Below, one piece after another: positions 1 through 8,509 of a stretch of DNA of 64,000 bases. Position numbers and translations under genes: made by a program. The stretch lies in contig JACKOY010000006.1 of NCBI GenBank assembly GCA_024233935.1, positions 62,001 through 126,000 on the forward strand, read 5' to 3'. The notes under the pieces were generated by a model. That model was given only the letters and a program-made list of their open reading frames with translations. It was not told the origin of the DNA and did not search any database. The DNA comes from Spirochaetales bacterium (GTDB lineage Bacteria; Spirochaetota; Leptospiria; Leptospirales; Leptonemataceae). Position 1 is the first letter of the stretch; each line of letters opens with the position of its first letter.

Positions 1-1
1 G

Positions 2-481
2 GCGACCGAGTGGAATCCCGACCGCATGCGGGCCACCGACCTGCTTGCCGCCGGCGCGGCTTCCGAGCAGCAGAACCCGGTTTTTCATGCGCGTCTTTTC
101 TTGCGGCAAATGCAATTGGATAAAGTGCGCGACCTCATCGCGGACGACCACATGGGGGCCGATGAAATCCTCTTCGTCAGGACCTTTCTCGGTAACATGA
201 TCAAGAATGCCAGCGCGCGCCCTGAGCTGGCAAAGGCCGGGGACGCCCTGCGCGAATTGGACCGCCTGTACGCGCTGGCCTCGGACCTGCTGGGGGGCGA
301 GCGAGCCCGGGTCCAGGCGCAGATCGAAGCCGGGGTAGGGGATACGGTCCGGGTCGGGCTGCTCGGGCTGATCAAGCGTCTGGAACGGTCTCCCGCCGAT
401 CGGGTTGAGGAGATCGAGCTTTGGGAATGGGGCTACCGCCTCCGGCGTCAGACCCGACCACCGGACCCCGTCGCGCAGTAG
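2..481 (+). CDS. C-terminal part of an unknown soluble protein
   Basis: The reading frame is open from the first bases of the window, so this is the 3' part of a longer gene; an internal ATG at 26 exists but nothing marks it as the true start. About 159 residues are visible. They are helix-rich and charged, with no membrane segment, no cysteine motif and no signal peptide. Leu/Ala-rich amphipathic stretches (for example LRELDRLYALASDLL) suggest a helical bundle. The end is rich in Arg and Pro. I do not recognise a family. Codon use (CTG, GCC, CGC preferred) matches the clear genes downstream, which supports real coding. Confidence 0.55.
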   Translation, partial: ATEWNPDRMRATDLLAAGAASEQQNPVFHARLFLRQMQLDKVRDLIADDHMGADEILFVRTFLGNMIKNASARPELAKAGDALRELDRLYALASDLLGGERARVQAQIEAGVGDTVRVGLLGLIKRLERSPADRVEEIELWEWGYRLRRQTRPPDPVAQ

Positions 482-1650
482 CATACATATGAGTAGCTCT
501 TTCGGGCCTTGAAGGGCGAAAAATCTGCGGAAAAAGCGTTGATATTTCCCGGAAATGCATAAAAATTGTGCGGAATTCTGGAAATCTGTTCGATATGGGC
601 TGCGCCGCGATCATACTCTCCCTGGGTCTGGGAATTTCTGTCTGTCCACCCTCCGGGCTGGTCGGCGATCCCTTAACCCGTCCTGTGGGGTCGGAGGTCG
701 CGTCCGGGCAGTGGGAGCGCAACGGGGCTCGCCTGTCGGCCGGACGCTCGCCGGTTGAGCGACTGGTCATCGTGGGCCGGGCAGGGCGGCGTGGTCCCGT
801 GTCCATGCCGCTATCCTTACTGACCCGGGAGAGCCCGGGACGCTCCGGAGACGTTCTGGCTGCCAGCTCCAGCGAGACGTCCTCTCGCCTGTCGGACCGC
901 AACCCGGAAGCCGCACCTGCCTTTGCCCCGGAGGCCCCGCCGGCCTGCCGCGCTTTGGGGTTTGCCGCACCGCAATGGCACTCGCATTCACATTTGCACT
1001 TCAGCGGCGACCACCGGGCTGCCCTCCAGTTCGACGCCGTCCGTTTGACGATCTCTACGTCCGCCGTTGCGGCGCTTCCCCATCGCGACTTCCCGGGAGT
1101 AAGGAACCGGCGCACGTTGGCCGTTGTCGGGCGTGGGGCCGTTTTTATGGGTGCTTTCGTCCCCAGGCGGCCCTCCGGCGCGGCAGGGGCGGTAGCCTCC
1201 CGCACCACCGGAACAAACCATCGCGAGCTGGTCTTCGCTCCGGCGTCGCCACGCCACGCCAGGACCGTGGAGGCGGCAATGATCGCGCACCCAATAACCG
1301 GGCGAGTCCTTGTAGGCGCTGGCGCAGGGCAGGGGGTGGTAAGCAGTTTCTGGCGCTTCACGATGAGCACCCAGGAAGACCATGGCCCCGATGCGCACCG
1401 GCGCGCGGTCTACCTTCGGGCCGGAACGGCAATGCGGCCCGCAATGGGCGCTTCTGGCGATCGCCAGCCCCAACGCCCGGGCGCGTTGCCTCTCCCCGCT
1501 CTGCAGCGGCCGGCCTGACGCCGAAAACTGCCCCTGTCCGGGGCCTTTTGATTTCCAGGTTGCCTGCCAGACCCTCCTCAAGACCATGGTTGCCGCACTC
1601 GAACCGGTACCCGGCTTGAGTCGCATATCTTGCGGAGTACTTGAAAATCA
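482..1650. other. 1.2-kb GC-rich stretch without a secure gene
   Basis: Several long overlapping frames are open on both strands, as expected at this GC content, and none has a recognisable domain. The start (about 482-600) is AT-richer and promoter-like. I see no tRNA, no RNase P-type consensus and no transposase fragment. The only frame I would not dismiss is the plus-strand one listed separately (595-1518). It could also hold a decayed gene. Confidence 0.4.
595..1518 (+). CDS. Doubtful secreted protein, unknown
   Basis: This frame starts at an ATG giving MGCAAIILSLGLGISVC, which resembles a short signal or lipoprotein-like segment. A Ser/Pro/Arg-rich region and a His cluster (HSHSHLHF, about residues 133-140) follow. 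Codon use in the first 200 codons resembles neighbouring genes (CTG, GTC, GCC, GGC). After that the product becomes increasingly Arg/Pro/Gly-rich, as expected for non-coding GC-rich DNA. No ribosome-binding site is evident and an opposite-strand frame overlaps it. It may be a degraded or frameshifted gene. Confidence 0.2.
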   Translation: MGCAAIILSLGLGISVCPPSGLVGDPLTRPVGSEVASGQWERNGARLSAGRSPVERLVIVGRAGRRGPVSMPLSLLTRESPGRSGDVLAASSSETSSRLSDRNPEAAPAFAPEAPPACRALGFAAPQWHSHSHLHFSGDHRAALQFDAVRLTISTSAVAALPHRDFPGVRNRRTLAVVGRGAVFMGAFVPRRPSGAAGAVASRTTGTNHRELVFAPASPRHARTVEAAMIAHPITGRVLVGAGAGQGVVSSFWRFTMSTQEDHGPDAHRRAVYLRAGTAMRPAMGASGDRQPQRPGALPLPALQRPA

Positions 1651-2034
1651 ATGGCCAAAAGTAGCCCGGGAGTCGCGCGCCTGCTCGCCTCAATGCGCAA
1701 GCTCGTCCTCGAAGTTAACGACCAGGAAATCTGCCGTCGTCTGGAGATCCTGATGCACTCCGAAAAGGAGGACCTGCCGCCTCCACTCATCAAACGGCTC
1801 CTGGACTCTCCAGCCGATTTTGAAGCCCGGGCTGTGCCCGAGCCCTATACGCAATATGTTCGCCACTTCCTCTATATGGTGAAACGACGAGAGCGGGAGA
1901 AGGCCCGGGAAGACAAGAATCCCCGGAAGAAAACCACCCGAGCCGCGCGCACGCGCAAAAAGGCCGCCAGCGAACCCGCCAGCAGCCCGAAAACCGGCGC
2001 CCAGTCCCAGGGCTCAGGCGTACACGCCAGCTAG
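1651..2034 (+). CDS. Small protein with a basic disordered tail, unknown
   Basis: A 127-residue protein in two parts. Residues 1-85 look folded and helical, with alternating Leu and charged residues. Residues 86-127 are Lys/Arg/Ala/Ser/Pro-rich (KKTTRAARTRKKAAS), typical of a disordered nucleic-acid-binding or ribosome-associated tail. There is no signal peptide or membrane segment. The start is the ATG giving MAKSSPGVARLLASMRKL; no strong Shine-Dalgarno sequence precedes it. Gene-poor DNA lies on both sides, so context gives no function. The basic tail suggests DNA or RNA contact, but that is inference. Confidence 0.55.
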   Translation: MAKSSPGVARLLASMRKLVLEVNDQEICRRLEILMHSEKEDLPPPLIKRLLDSPADFEARAVPEPYTQYVRHFLYMVKRREREKAREDKNPRKKTTRAARTRKKAASEPASSPKTGAQSQGSGVHAS

Positions 2035-2735
2035 CGCCCGCCAGACGCCAATTTTTCGGCTCCCGGCCCCGGCCCTGCCGCATCGCCGGCATTTATGGCG
2101 CCCGGCGCCAGTTTTTTGGCATTTCCCGCGCCGCTGCCAGATTCCGGGCGGGCCATTGTCGCCGGCCTTTCCAGATCCGGGCTCTTCTTCGGCTAACGCC
2201 CATTTCCCGGCGGCCGCCACACGGCTTACCGGAGGGCATTTTGGGCGTCCGGCCCGTCGCGAACCACAGGAACGGCCGGTCCGCGCACCAGGAGCGCCTC
2301 GTAGCGCTTCTCCGGCAGAGGGCCGTGGGCTGCACACGGAGCTCACAATCCTTAACTGCTCCCTTTCCGCCTTCCGGTCGCTCCCCTGGCCTTGCTGGCG
2401 GGAAGATCAGGGGAGGCCTTTCCGCTTCCGATCCGCGCCCGCCGCCACCCATCGACGACGGCCTTCGGAAGCCCCCACAGGGTTGCGGCCGCCACGGCGT
2501 CGGCAGATCGGTGCAGGGCGCTCGGGAGTGAAGACCGGGCAGCGGATACGGTTGACTGGGAGACGCGGGGCCGCGAGACCGGGCGAGGAAACCGTGGAGG
2601 CTGTAATTCTGTCATGAGCATGTCGGACAGACCGCCCATGACATGCTCATGACCTCCTTTGGGCGGGCCATGCGGCTTCGAGTCCCGCCTGGTGAGTGCA
2701 ATACTGATTATAAATAAGCAGTTATGGAGTAGCAG
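2035..2735. other. 0.7-kb intergenic region with inverted and direct repeats
   Basis: No frame here codes for a recognisable protein. Two GC-rich blocks 60 bp apart share about 16 of 20 bases (gacgccaatttttcggc at 2044 and ggcgccagttttttggc at 2104). A perfect 14-bp inverted repeat lies near the downstream end (listed separately). Bases 2672-2688 resemble a tRNA T-arm but lack a matching acceptor strand. The last 40 bases are AT-rich (attataaataag), a likely promoter and leader for the zinc-ribbon gene. Confidence 0.5.
2611..2653. repeat. Perfect 14-bp inverted repeat
   Basis: The arms gtcatgagcatgtc (2611-2624) and gacatgctcatgac (2640-2653) are exact reverse complements separated by 15 bp. 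Each arm also contains the near-palindrome catgagcatg. No T-tract follows, so a rho-independent terminator is unlikely. A protein-binding site or an RNA stem-loop about 80 bp upstream of the zinc-ribbon gene is more plausible. Confidence 0.65.
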
Positions 2736-2951
2736 ATGGCCGAGCCTATCCATTTGAAGGTGAGTTGTCACGCGTGTGGCTACACGATTGAGGGAACGGC
2801 CCGCTATGGGCCCGGCCACTATGTTCAGGAAGGCATTCCGTTCGAGTTCATCGCCATTGGTAAGGAGATTACGGCCAAGGGGCGGCGGGTAAAGGCGGAG
2901 GCAATCTGCGTGTGCCCGAAATGCACCGTAAAGAACAAGTATTTGATATGA
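2736..2951 (+). CDS. Small zinc-ribbon protein
   Basis: A 71-residue protein with two cysteine knuckles: C-H-A-C near residues 11-14 and C-x-C-P-K-C near residues 58-63. This spacing is typical of a zinc ribbon. No enzymatic motif, signal peptide or membrane segment is visible. The ATG follows a good Shine-Dalgarno sequence (ggag about 8 bp upstream), which fixes the start. It may be a small nucleic-acid-binding or adaptor protein. A weak 6-bp hairpin (2958-2976) follows the stop before the MBOAT gene starts. Confidence 0.7.
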   Translation: MAEPIHLKVSCHACGYTIEGTARYGPGHYVQEGIPFEFIAIGKEITAKGRRVKAEAICVCPKCTVKNKYLI

Positions 2952-2982
2952 GGGAGGTCCAGCTGCGCCGGCTGGACAGCAT

Positions 2983-4335
2983 GTGAGCTTCCTAAGCGCT
3001 GAATTTGCATTGTTTGTAGTGCTTAGTATTGGGATTATATGGGCTGCGCATGAATGGATTGATAATGGGCAAAAGAAGTGTGTAATAATAGGCAGTATAT
3101 CAGTTGTATTTTATGCATGGGAAGTGCCGGAAAATAGTATAATATTGGCGAGTTTGGCCCTGGTCGCATTCTGGTCGGCCCGGTTCGCCAGGGGGTGGCT
3201 CGTTGGACTGGCGGTTGGGATGCTATTTTTGCCGCTCGGGCTGTTGAAGTACGACGTGTTTGTGTTGGGTCAGGGCGGTCTCGGATTCGCGGGGCTCGTG
3301 CCGCTCGGTATTTCCTTTTTTACGTTTCAGAATGTCTCCTATGTGGTGGATGTTCGGCGGGGTCTGCTGGCGCCCGAGACGCGGTTCAGCCGCTATTTTG
3401 CCTATATTTGCTTTTTCCCTCAGTTGGTGGCGGGGCCGATTGTGACCGGTCGGCAGCTCCTGCCGCAGCTTCGGGATTTCAGAACCGGAATTGGAGATAT
3501 TCGTCGGGGTGTGGCGCTATTGCTCTGTGGCTATTTAAAGAAGGCCCTGATCGCAGATCGGCTGGCCCTGGTGGCTGATCCGGTATTTGCGGCCCCCGGA
3601 CAGGCATCCAGCAGTTTGCTGTGGCTCGGTCTGGTCGCCTACGCCCTGCAAATCTATTTCGACTTCAGCGGTTATAGCGACATCGCGATCGGGCTGGGGC
3701 GGCTTTTCGGCCTCCGCCTGCCTGAGAATTTTCGTTATCCGTACGGGGCTCGCGGGTTTCAGGAGTTCTGGCGGAGATGGCACATCACCCTGTCCACCTG
3801 GCTTCGGGATTACCTGTACATTCCGCTGGGAGGCAGTCGTCAGGGTTCGCTGCGGCTGTTCTGGGCTTTGCTCGTGACCATGGTTCTGGGTGGCCTGTGG
3901 CATGGTCCGCATTGGAATTTTGTCCTCTGGGGCCTGGGCCACGGCCTGCTTTTATGGGGGGAGCGGCAGCGGCCGGTTCAAGGCCTGCGCCACCTGTTTG
4001 GAGGAATGCCGTACCGCCTGCTCGCCATGACCCTGATCGGTTTGCTCTGGGTTCTGTTTCGCTCCGGTAGCGAATCTCTGCCTTTCGAGACGGCTTCTTT
4101 CTATTATATGGGCCTGTTCACGCCGCAGACTGGTGAGGCTGCGACACGCTCGGGTCTTCTTTGGGTTCTGCTTTGCCTGGCCGGCCTTCTGAGCATGCAG
4201 GTCGGCGGGCGCCGTATCACCCGTTTTTTTCTGGGCCTGGCTCCCCTCTATCAGGGCTTCACCATCGCGGGCCTTGTGGCGCTCATGCTCCTGATGGCGC
4301 CGGGTCGGGCGGCTTTCATCTATTTTGTATTTTGA
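2983..4335 (+). CDS. MBOAT-family O-acyltransferase (AlgI-like)
   Basis: A polytopic membrane protein of 450 residues with the conserved membrane-bound O-acyltransferase core. It has DFSGYSDIAIGLGRLFG, then WRRWHITLSTWLRDY, the LYIPLGGSR loop, and GGLWHGPHWNFVLWGLGHG carrying the catalytic-type histidine. AlgI/DltB-like members pass acyl groups across the inner membrane for O-acetylation of surface glycans. Length is usual for the family (450-520). The start is GTG, with no strong ribosome-binding site. No SGNH partner is adjacent, unlike the MBOAT genes further on. The first 130 bp are conspicuously AT-rich compared with the rest of the gene. Confidence 0.9.
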   Translation: MSFLSAEFALFVVLSIGIIWAAHEWIDNGQKKCVIIGSISVVFYAWEVPENSIILASLALVAFWSARFARGWLVGLAVGMLFLPLGLLKYDVFVLGQGGLGFAGLVPLGISFFTFQNVSYVVDVRRGLLAPETRFSRYFAYICFFPQLVAGPIVTGRQLLPQLRDFRTGIGDIRRGVALLLCGYLKKALIADRLALVADPVFAAPGQASSSLLWLGLVAYALQIYFDFSGYSDIAIGLGRLFGLRLPENFRYPYGARGFQEFWRRWHITLSTWLRDYLYIPLGGSRQGSLRLFWALLVTMVLGGLWHGPHWNFVLWGLGHGLLLWGERQRPVQGLRHLFGGMPYRLLAMTLIGLLWVLFRSGSESLPFETASFYYMGLFTPQTGEAATRSGLLWVLLCLAGLLSMQVGGRRITRFFLGLAPLYQGFTIAGLVALMLLMAPGRAAFIYFVF

Positions 4336-4419
4336 GATCGAAAATCAAGTTGTCCGGAATTCGGTGCCTGGTCCGGGAAAAGGCTTGGCGTGGAACGAGA
4401 TTAGACGCTTTATAGATCC

Positions 4420-4430
4420 AGAATAATTCT
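4420..4430. promoter_or_regulatory. PerR-like palindrome upstream of rubrerythrin
   Basis: agaataattct is a perfect 5-1-5 inverted repeat 18 bp upstream of the rubrerythrin start codon and just before its Shine-Dalgarno sequence. Its core agrees with the inner part of Fur/PerR-type boxes (AGAATnATTCT). Peroxide-scavenging rubrerythrins are classical PerR targets. The outer bases of a full 7-1-7 box do not pair, so the assignment is tentative. Confidence 0.4.
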
Positions 4431-4448
4431 CATTTGCAGGAGTTACCC

Positions 4449-4868
4449 ATGCCTGAACTGAAGGGAACCAAAACCCATTCCAATCTGAAAGACGCGTTTG
4501 CCGGTGAATCTCAGGCGAACCGACGCTATCTCTACTTCGCCAAGCAGGCTGACGTAGAGGGTTATCCGGACCTCGCGGGCCTGTTCCGCGACACAGCCGA
4601 AGGAGAAACCGGCCATGCTCACGGTCATCTTGAGTATCTGCGTAAAGTCGGCGATCCGGCTACGGACCTGCCGATCGGTGATACCGAAAGCAACCTGAAG
4701 GCCGCCATTGCCGGTGAAACACACGAATACACGGATATGTATCCGGGTATGGCGCGCACGGCGCGTGACGAGGGTTTCAGCGAAATCGCCGATTGGTTTG
4801 AGACCCTGGCAAAAGCGGAAAAGTCCCACGCGGGTCGCTTTGAGCAGGGCCTGAAAACCATGGCCTGA
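4449..4868 (+). CDS. Rubrerythrin (non-haem diiron peroxidase)
   Basis: A 139-residue ferritin-like four-helix protein. The diiron ligands are visible as E20 (in FAGESQANRRY), E53 and H56 (EGETGH), E90 (IAGETHEY) and E124/H127 (EKSHAGR). There is no C-terminal rubredoxin domain, so it belongs to the short class that needs an external electron donor. It probably reduces peroxide in the cytoplasm. The start is the ATG after aggag at 4438-4442; an in-frame upstream start is less likely. The Fe-S oxidoreductase and DUF3501 genes follow, a grouping that recurs in other bacteria, and a strong terminator separates it from them. Confidence 0.93.
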   Translation: MPELKGTKTHSNLKDAFAGESQANRRYLYFAKQADVEGYPDLAGLFRDTAEGETGHAHGHLEYLRKVGDPATDLPIGDTESNLKAAIAGETHEYTDMYPGMARTARDEGFSEIADWFETLAKAEKSHAGRFEQGLKTMA

Positions 4869-4878
4869 TAGCTGTTGA

Positions 4879-4905
4879 GCCGGCGACCTGTGTCGCCGGC
4901 GGTTT
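4879..4905 (+). terminator. Rho-independent terminator after rubrerythrin
   Basis: A perfect 9-bp GC-rich stem (gccggcgac / gtcgccggc) with a 4-base loop is followed by ggtttt. It lies 10 bp after the rubrerythrin stop codon. Confidence 0.8.
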
Positions 4906-4957
4906 TGCACGTTTCCGCCTTCCGCGGAAAGTTTTTGAACCATCCCCCGGGGACACT

Positions 4958-6346
4958 ATGACATCGATCTCGTATGAAAATACAGCGGACGTGAGTTACG
5001 ATCCGGCCGAAGACAAATATTGGGACAAGCAATCGTTTGAGCGTGAACTGGCGCGCACGTTTGATCTTTGCCACGGTTGCCGAATGTGTTTTAAGTATTG
5101 CCCTGCCTTCCCGAGCCTTTTTGAGGCGATGGATACGACCGCCGATGGAGATGTCCACAATCTCACGGAAGCAGACAAGAATCGCGTCGTTGGCGAATGT
5201 TATCAATGCAAGATTTGCTATGTCGTTTGTCCCTACACAAAGACTGACCAGCATGCCTACAATATTGATTTTCCCGCGTTGATGCAGCGGGCTGTCAATA
5301 TCAAAGCGCGGGATGAGGGCGTCGGTCTCAGGGAGAAGCTGCTTCAGAATCCCGACCTTGCGGGCCGCATGAACACCGGCCTGATTTCACGCCTGGTCAA
5401 TGGCTCGATGAAATCCAACTTTCACCGCCGCATTATCCAGGCAATTCTCGGAATTCATAAAGACAAGAGCATGCCCGAATTTCACCGCACGTCTTTCATG
5501 CGGTGGTTTGGTCGCTATCGTAAGGAGCAAGAACGCGAAGGGCGCCTGATCGCGGACCCGGTGGCGAAGGTCGTTCTTTTCCCCACTTGCTTCGTGACTT
5601 ACAATAACCCCTTTTTGGGGCGTGAAGCCGTCGAAGTTCTTGAGAAGAATCAGGTGCACGTCGAATGTCCGAAGCAGAATTGTTGCGGCATGCCGCCCCT
5701 CGAAAACGGCGATTTGAAGCTCGCCCGCAAGAAAATGCGGGGCAACGTAGAGGCACTACTGCCGTTTGTGGACCAGGGTTACAAGATACTCGCGATCAAC
5801 CCAACGTGCTCGATGACGCTCAAAAAGGAATATGTAACATTTCTTCCGGTTGAATGGCGTGAACGTGCGCAGCGCATCGCCGATGCCACAATGGATCCAC
5901 ACGAGTTTCTGTTTGAACTCAAGAAAGAAGACAAATTCAATCGCGATTTCAAAAGCACTCCAGGAGATGTTGCCTATCACGTGCCGTGTCACCTGCGTGC
6001 CCAGAACATCGGGTTTCGCTCGCGCGATATGATGAAGACTGTGCCGGGTTCGAAGATAGGCGTTGTCGCGGAATGCTGCGGACATAACGGCACCTGGGCA
6101 ATGAAAGAGGAATATTTTGAGATGAGCCTCAAGGCCGGCGAGCGGGCCTTTGAAGGCCTGAAAGAAAGCGGGGCCGAAGTTGTGGCGACCGATTGCCCGC
6201 TCGCAGCAATTCAACTGGAGCAGGGCATGGACTTGTCCAGCCGTCCGCTGCACCCCATACAGGTGCTCGCCCGAGCGTACCGGGAGCCGGGGCAGGGCGG
6301 TTGGGCCAGAGCCGTAACGGCGCCCGCGCAGACAGACGGAGGTTAA
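4958..6346 (+). CDS. Heterodisulfide-reductase/GlpC-like Fe-S oxidoreductase
   Basis: A 462-residue soluble protein with two [4Fe-4S] ferredoxin-type motifs near the N-terminus (C38-x2-C41-x2-C44-x3-C48 and C81-x2-C84-x2-C87-x3-C91). Two CCG-type cysteine-rich domains follow: CPKQNCCGMP near residue 238, and a second with VPCHLRA near 345 and AECCGHNG near 371. This layout matches GlpC and HdrD/B-like subunits, which relay electrons between a flavoprotein and quinone or disulfide acceptors. No flavin domain is present, so a partner is missing or encoded elsewhere. It lies 7 bp upstream of a DUF3501 gene and next to rubrerythrin, suggesting a role in peroxide or redox stress. The actual substrate is unknown. 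Confidence 0.85.
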   Translation: MTSISYENTADVSYDPAEDKYWDKQSFERELARTFDLCHGCRMCFKYCPAFPSLFEAMDTTADGDVHNLTEADKNRVVGECYQCKICYVVCPYTKTDQHAYNIDFPALMQRAVNIKARDEGVGLREKLLQNPDLAGRMNTGLISRLVNGSMKSNFHRRIIQAILGIHKDKSMPEFHRTSFMRWFGRYRKEQEREGRLIADPVAKVVLFPTCFVTYNNPFLGREAVEVLEKNQVHVECPKQNCCGMPPLENGDLKLARKKMRGNVEALLPFVDQGYKILAINPTCSMTLKKEYVTFLPVEWRERAQRIADATMDPHEFLFELKKEDKFNRDFKSTPGDVAYHVPCHLRAQNIGFRSRDMMKTVPGSKIGVVAECCGHNGTWAMKEEYFEMSLKAGERAFEGLKESGAEVVATDCPLAAIQLEQGMDLSSRPLHPIQVLARAYREPGQGGWARAVTAPAQTDGG

Positions 6347-6352
6347 AGAAAC

Positions 6353-6931
6353 ATGGAGAAGATTGCTGTTAGTGAAATCAAGCCGGCGGACGAGTACAAT
6401 CGCATTCGCGATGAATACCGTGAGCGTCTTATGGCGATCAAGAAGCACCGCCGGGTCACAGTGGGTCCGTACCTGAACTTCTTGTTCGAAAACCGCGACA
6501 CGATGTTGTACCAGATTCAGGAGATGGTGCGCGCAGAAGGCATCAAGGATCCCCGTGGCATCGCTCACGAAGTGGAGACCTATAACCAGCTGGTGCCGTC
6601 CGGCGAGGAGCTCAAAGCCACGCTTCTGATCGAAATTGATGATCCGACGGTTCGAAAAGTGAAGCTATCCGAGCTGGTCGGACTGGAGCGCTGCATCAGT
6701 CTCCTTGTAGACCGTGACTATCAAGTGGATGCGGTTTTTGATGAGGGGCAGCTGAGCCCGGAGAAGATCTCGTCCGTGCAGTTCATTACCTTTCCCCTGG
6801 GCGCAGCCGCGCGAGACGCGCTTCTGGCGACGGATCATGTGGAGTTAGTGGTAAGCCACCCGGCCTGCAGCTATCGCACAACTCTGAGCCCTGAGCAGGT
6901 GGCGGCGCTTGCGGAAGATCTGCGCGCCTGA
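6353..6931 (+). CDS. DUF3501 family protein
   Basis: A 192-residue soluble protein with the start and core typical of DUF3501: an N-terminal segment ending in RVTVGPYLNFLFENRDT, then QIQEMVRAE, and LVPSGEELKATLLIE. No cofactor motif or membrane segment is visible. The family almost always lies beside a GlpC/Hdr-like Fe-S protein and often a rubrerythrin, as here. The two genes are 7 bp apart and surely cotranscribed. The biochemical role is not established; an accessory to the Fe-S protein is the simplest inference. Confidence 0.85.
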   Translation: MEKIAVSEIKPADEYNRIRDEYRERLMAIKKHRRVTVGPYLNFLFENRDTMLYQIQEMVRAEGIKDPRGIAHEVETYNQLVPSGEELKATLLIEIDDPTVRKVKLSELVGLERCISLLVDRDYQVDAVFDEGQLSPEKISSVQFITFPLGAAARDALLATDHVELVVSHPACSYRTTLSPEQVAALAEDLRA

Positions 6932-6970
6932 GGCGACCTGGCCGGGTTCTTTGCTGGACGAGGCCTCCGA

Positions 6971-8509
6971 TTGTGGGAGACTTGGCGCCCTGTGAGAATT
7001 GCGGCGAAAAGTCTACTGCTTGGTGTTCTCGTTTTTGCTGCCGGAGTCCGGGCTGATGCACTCAACCCGGATTCGTCTGACAACGTTCAGCTGGCTCGCG
7101 GCGCCGTTGTCAGCATTCAGGTAACTTTCTTTGTCTATTCTTACGAACATCCCTGGAATCGACCGGCGGTGCAACGCGCCTCCGGCACCGGCTTTATTAT
7201 TGCAGGAAACCGCATCCTGACGAATGCGCACGTCGTCAGCCGTGCCAATACCGTGCGCGTGCAGCGCCCGGACCAGCGCACGGATTACAGCGCGCGGGTC
7301 TTGTTTTTGGGCCACGATTGTGATCTGGCTCTGCTTGGCGTGGAAGACCCGGCTTTCTTTGAGGGTTCGCGGCCGCTGGAGATCGGCGAAAATCCCGAAC
7401 TCAACACCGAGATAGAAGTGATCGGCTTTCCAATTGGCGGCGACCGAGTGTCCATTACCCGCGGCATCGTATCCCGTCTCGGTATGGATGTCTACAGTCA
7501 CAGCCGGATTGATCATCACCTCACGATTCAGGTCGATGCTGCCATTAACCCCGGGAATTCAGGCGGGCCGGCACTGCAGAACGGTCGCGTCATTGGAGTG
7601 GCCTTTCAAACCCTGCGCCAGGGAGAGAATCTGGGCTACTTGATCCCGCCGGTTGTGTTGCGACGTTTTCTGGAAGACACAGCCGATGGATCGTACGCTG
7701 GCTATATCGAGTTTGGCGTCCTGGACTTTCCGACGCGCAACCCGACTTTGCGCACCGCGCTCGGGATGAACGGGAGCATTGCTTCCCCGAATACCGGTGT
7801 GTTGATCACGAGCATTGTGCCGGGGGCCAGTGCTGAGGGTCACCTGCAAACCGGTGATGTACTCCTGAGTCTTATGGGTCATGTGATTTCGGAATCCGGG
7901 GACATTGAAGTCGATGGTCAACTCCAGCCTTACTCGGAAGCCATTGACAATCTACCGGTCGGCGCCGGGATTCAGGCGGAAGTCTGGCGCGACGGACGTC
8001 GCCAGGCGTTGCAGTTCCCGGCCCGGGGTACGGACATCATCGATTTCCAGCGCAAGAACTATGATGCGGCGCCCTCCTATCTCGTGGCTGCCGGCCTGGT
8101 GTTCCAGCCCCTGGATGCCGACCTTCTGGAAGCCTACGGTCAGCAGTGGGTCGCTGCCGGCCGTTCTGACATCCTGTATCGCTATTCTCGCTATCTTTCC
8201 AATGCGCTGTACGAGCAGGCCCGGGTCTTCGTGATTCTCACGCGTCGCCTTGCCGATCGCGTGAACCTGCATGCCGACTCGAGCGTGGGCGGTATCGTAC
8301 AATCCGTCAATGGTCGACGTGTCTCCAATTTTGCTGCCTTTGTGGAAGCGATGGATGACGCCATCGTCCAGGGCCCTTTCGTAACGATTCGGTTTTTCGA
8401 CCAGCAGGTGCCGCTTGTGTTGCGATCTTCAGATATCGAAGCCGCAAACATGCGCATTGCCGAAAACTATGGCGTGCGGCGTGATCGCTTCGTGGGGCCC
8501 GATCGTTGA
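6971..8509 (+). CDS. Exported trypsin-like serine protease with PDZ domain
   Basis: An HtrA/Deg-like protein of 512 residues. A signal peptide (core SLLLGVLVFAAGVRA) is followed by a chymotrypsin-fold domain with an intact triad: H87 in LTNAHVVS, D118 in HDCDLALL, S197 in NPGNSGGPA. A PDZ domain (about 265-350, with TGVLITSIVPGASAEG) and a second PDZ-like C-terminal part follow. It is expected to act in the periplasm as a quality-control protease. The start is a TTG with gaggc upstream; an in-frame GTG at 6992 would give a tidier signal peptide. It is coupled to the next, homologous gene through TGATG. Confidence 0.88.
   Translation: MWETWRPVRIAAKSLLLGVLVFAAGVRADALNPDSSDNVQLARGAVVSIQVTFFVYSYEHPWNRPAVQRASGTGFIIAGNRILTNAHVVSRANTVRVQRPDQRTDYSARVLFLGHDCDLALLGVEDPAFFEGSRPLEIGENPELNTEIEVIGFPIGGDRVSITRGIVSRLGMDVYSHSRIDHHLTIQVDAAINPGNSGGPALQNGRVIGVAFQTLRQGENLGYLIPPVVLRRFLEDTADGSYAGYIEFGVLDFPTRNPTLRTALGMNGSIASPNTGVLITSIVPGASAEGHLQTGDVLLSLMGHVISESGDIEVDGQLQPYSEAIDNLPVGAGIQAEVWRDGRRQALQFPARGTDIIDFQRKNYDAAPSYLVAAGLVFQPLDADLLEAYGQQWVAAGRSDILYRYSRYLSNALYEQARVFVILTRRLADRVNLHADSSVGGIVQSVNGRRVSNFAAFVEAMDDAIVQGPFVTIRFFDQQVPLVLRSSDIEAANMRIAENYGVRRDRFVGPDR

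Noticed and set aside
372..1370. Long minus-strand frame of 332 codons
   Set aside because: It overlaps the end of the first gene, is rich in Arg/Pro/Ala without domains and is typical of non-coding GC-rich DNA.
2672..2688. tRNA-like T-arm gcggcttcgagtcccgc
   Set aside because: One mismatch in the stem, no acceptor or anticodon arm upstream. At most a remnant or attachment-site trace.
2352..2819. Minus-strand 155-codon frame
   Set aside because: It covers the zinc-ribbon start, the inverted repeat and non-coding DNA, with no recognisable domain.
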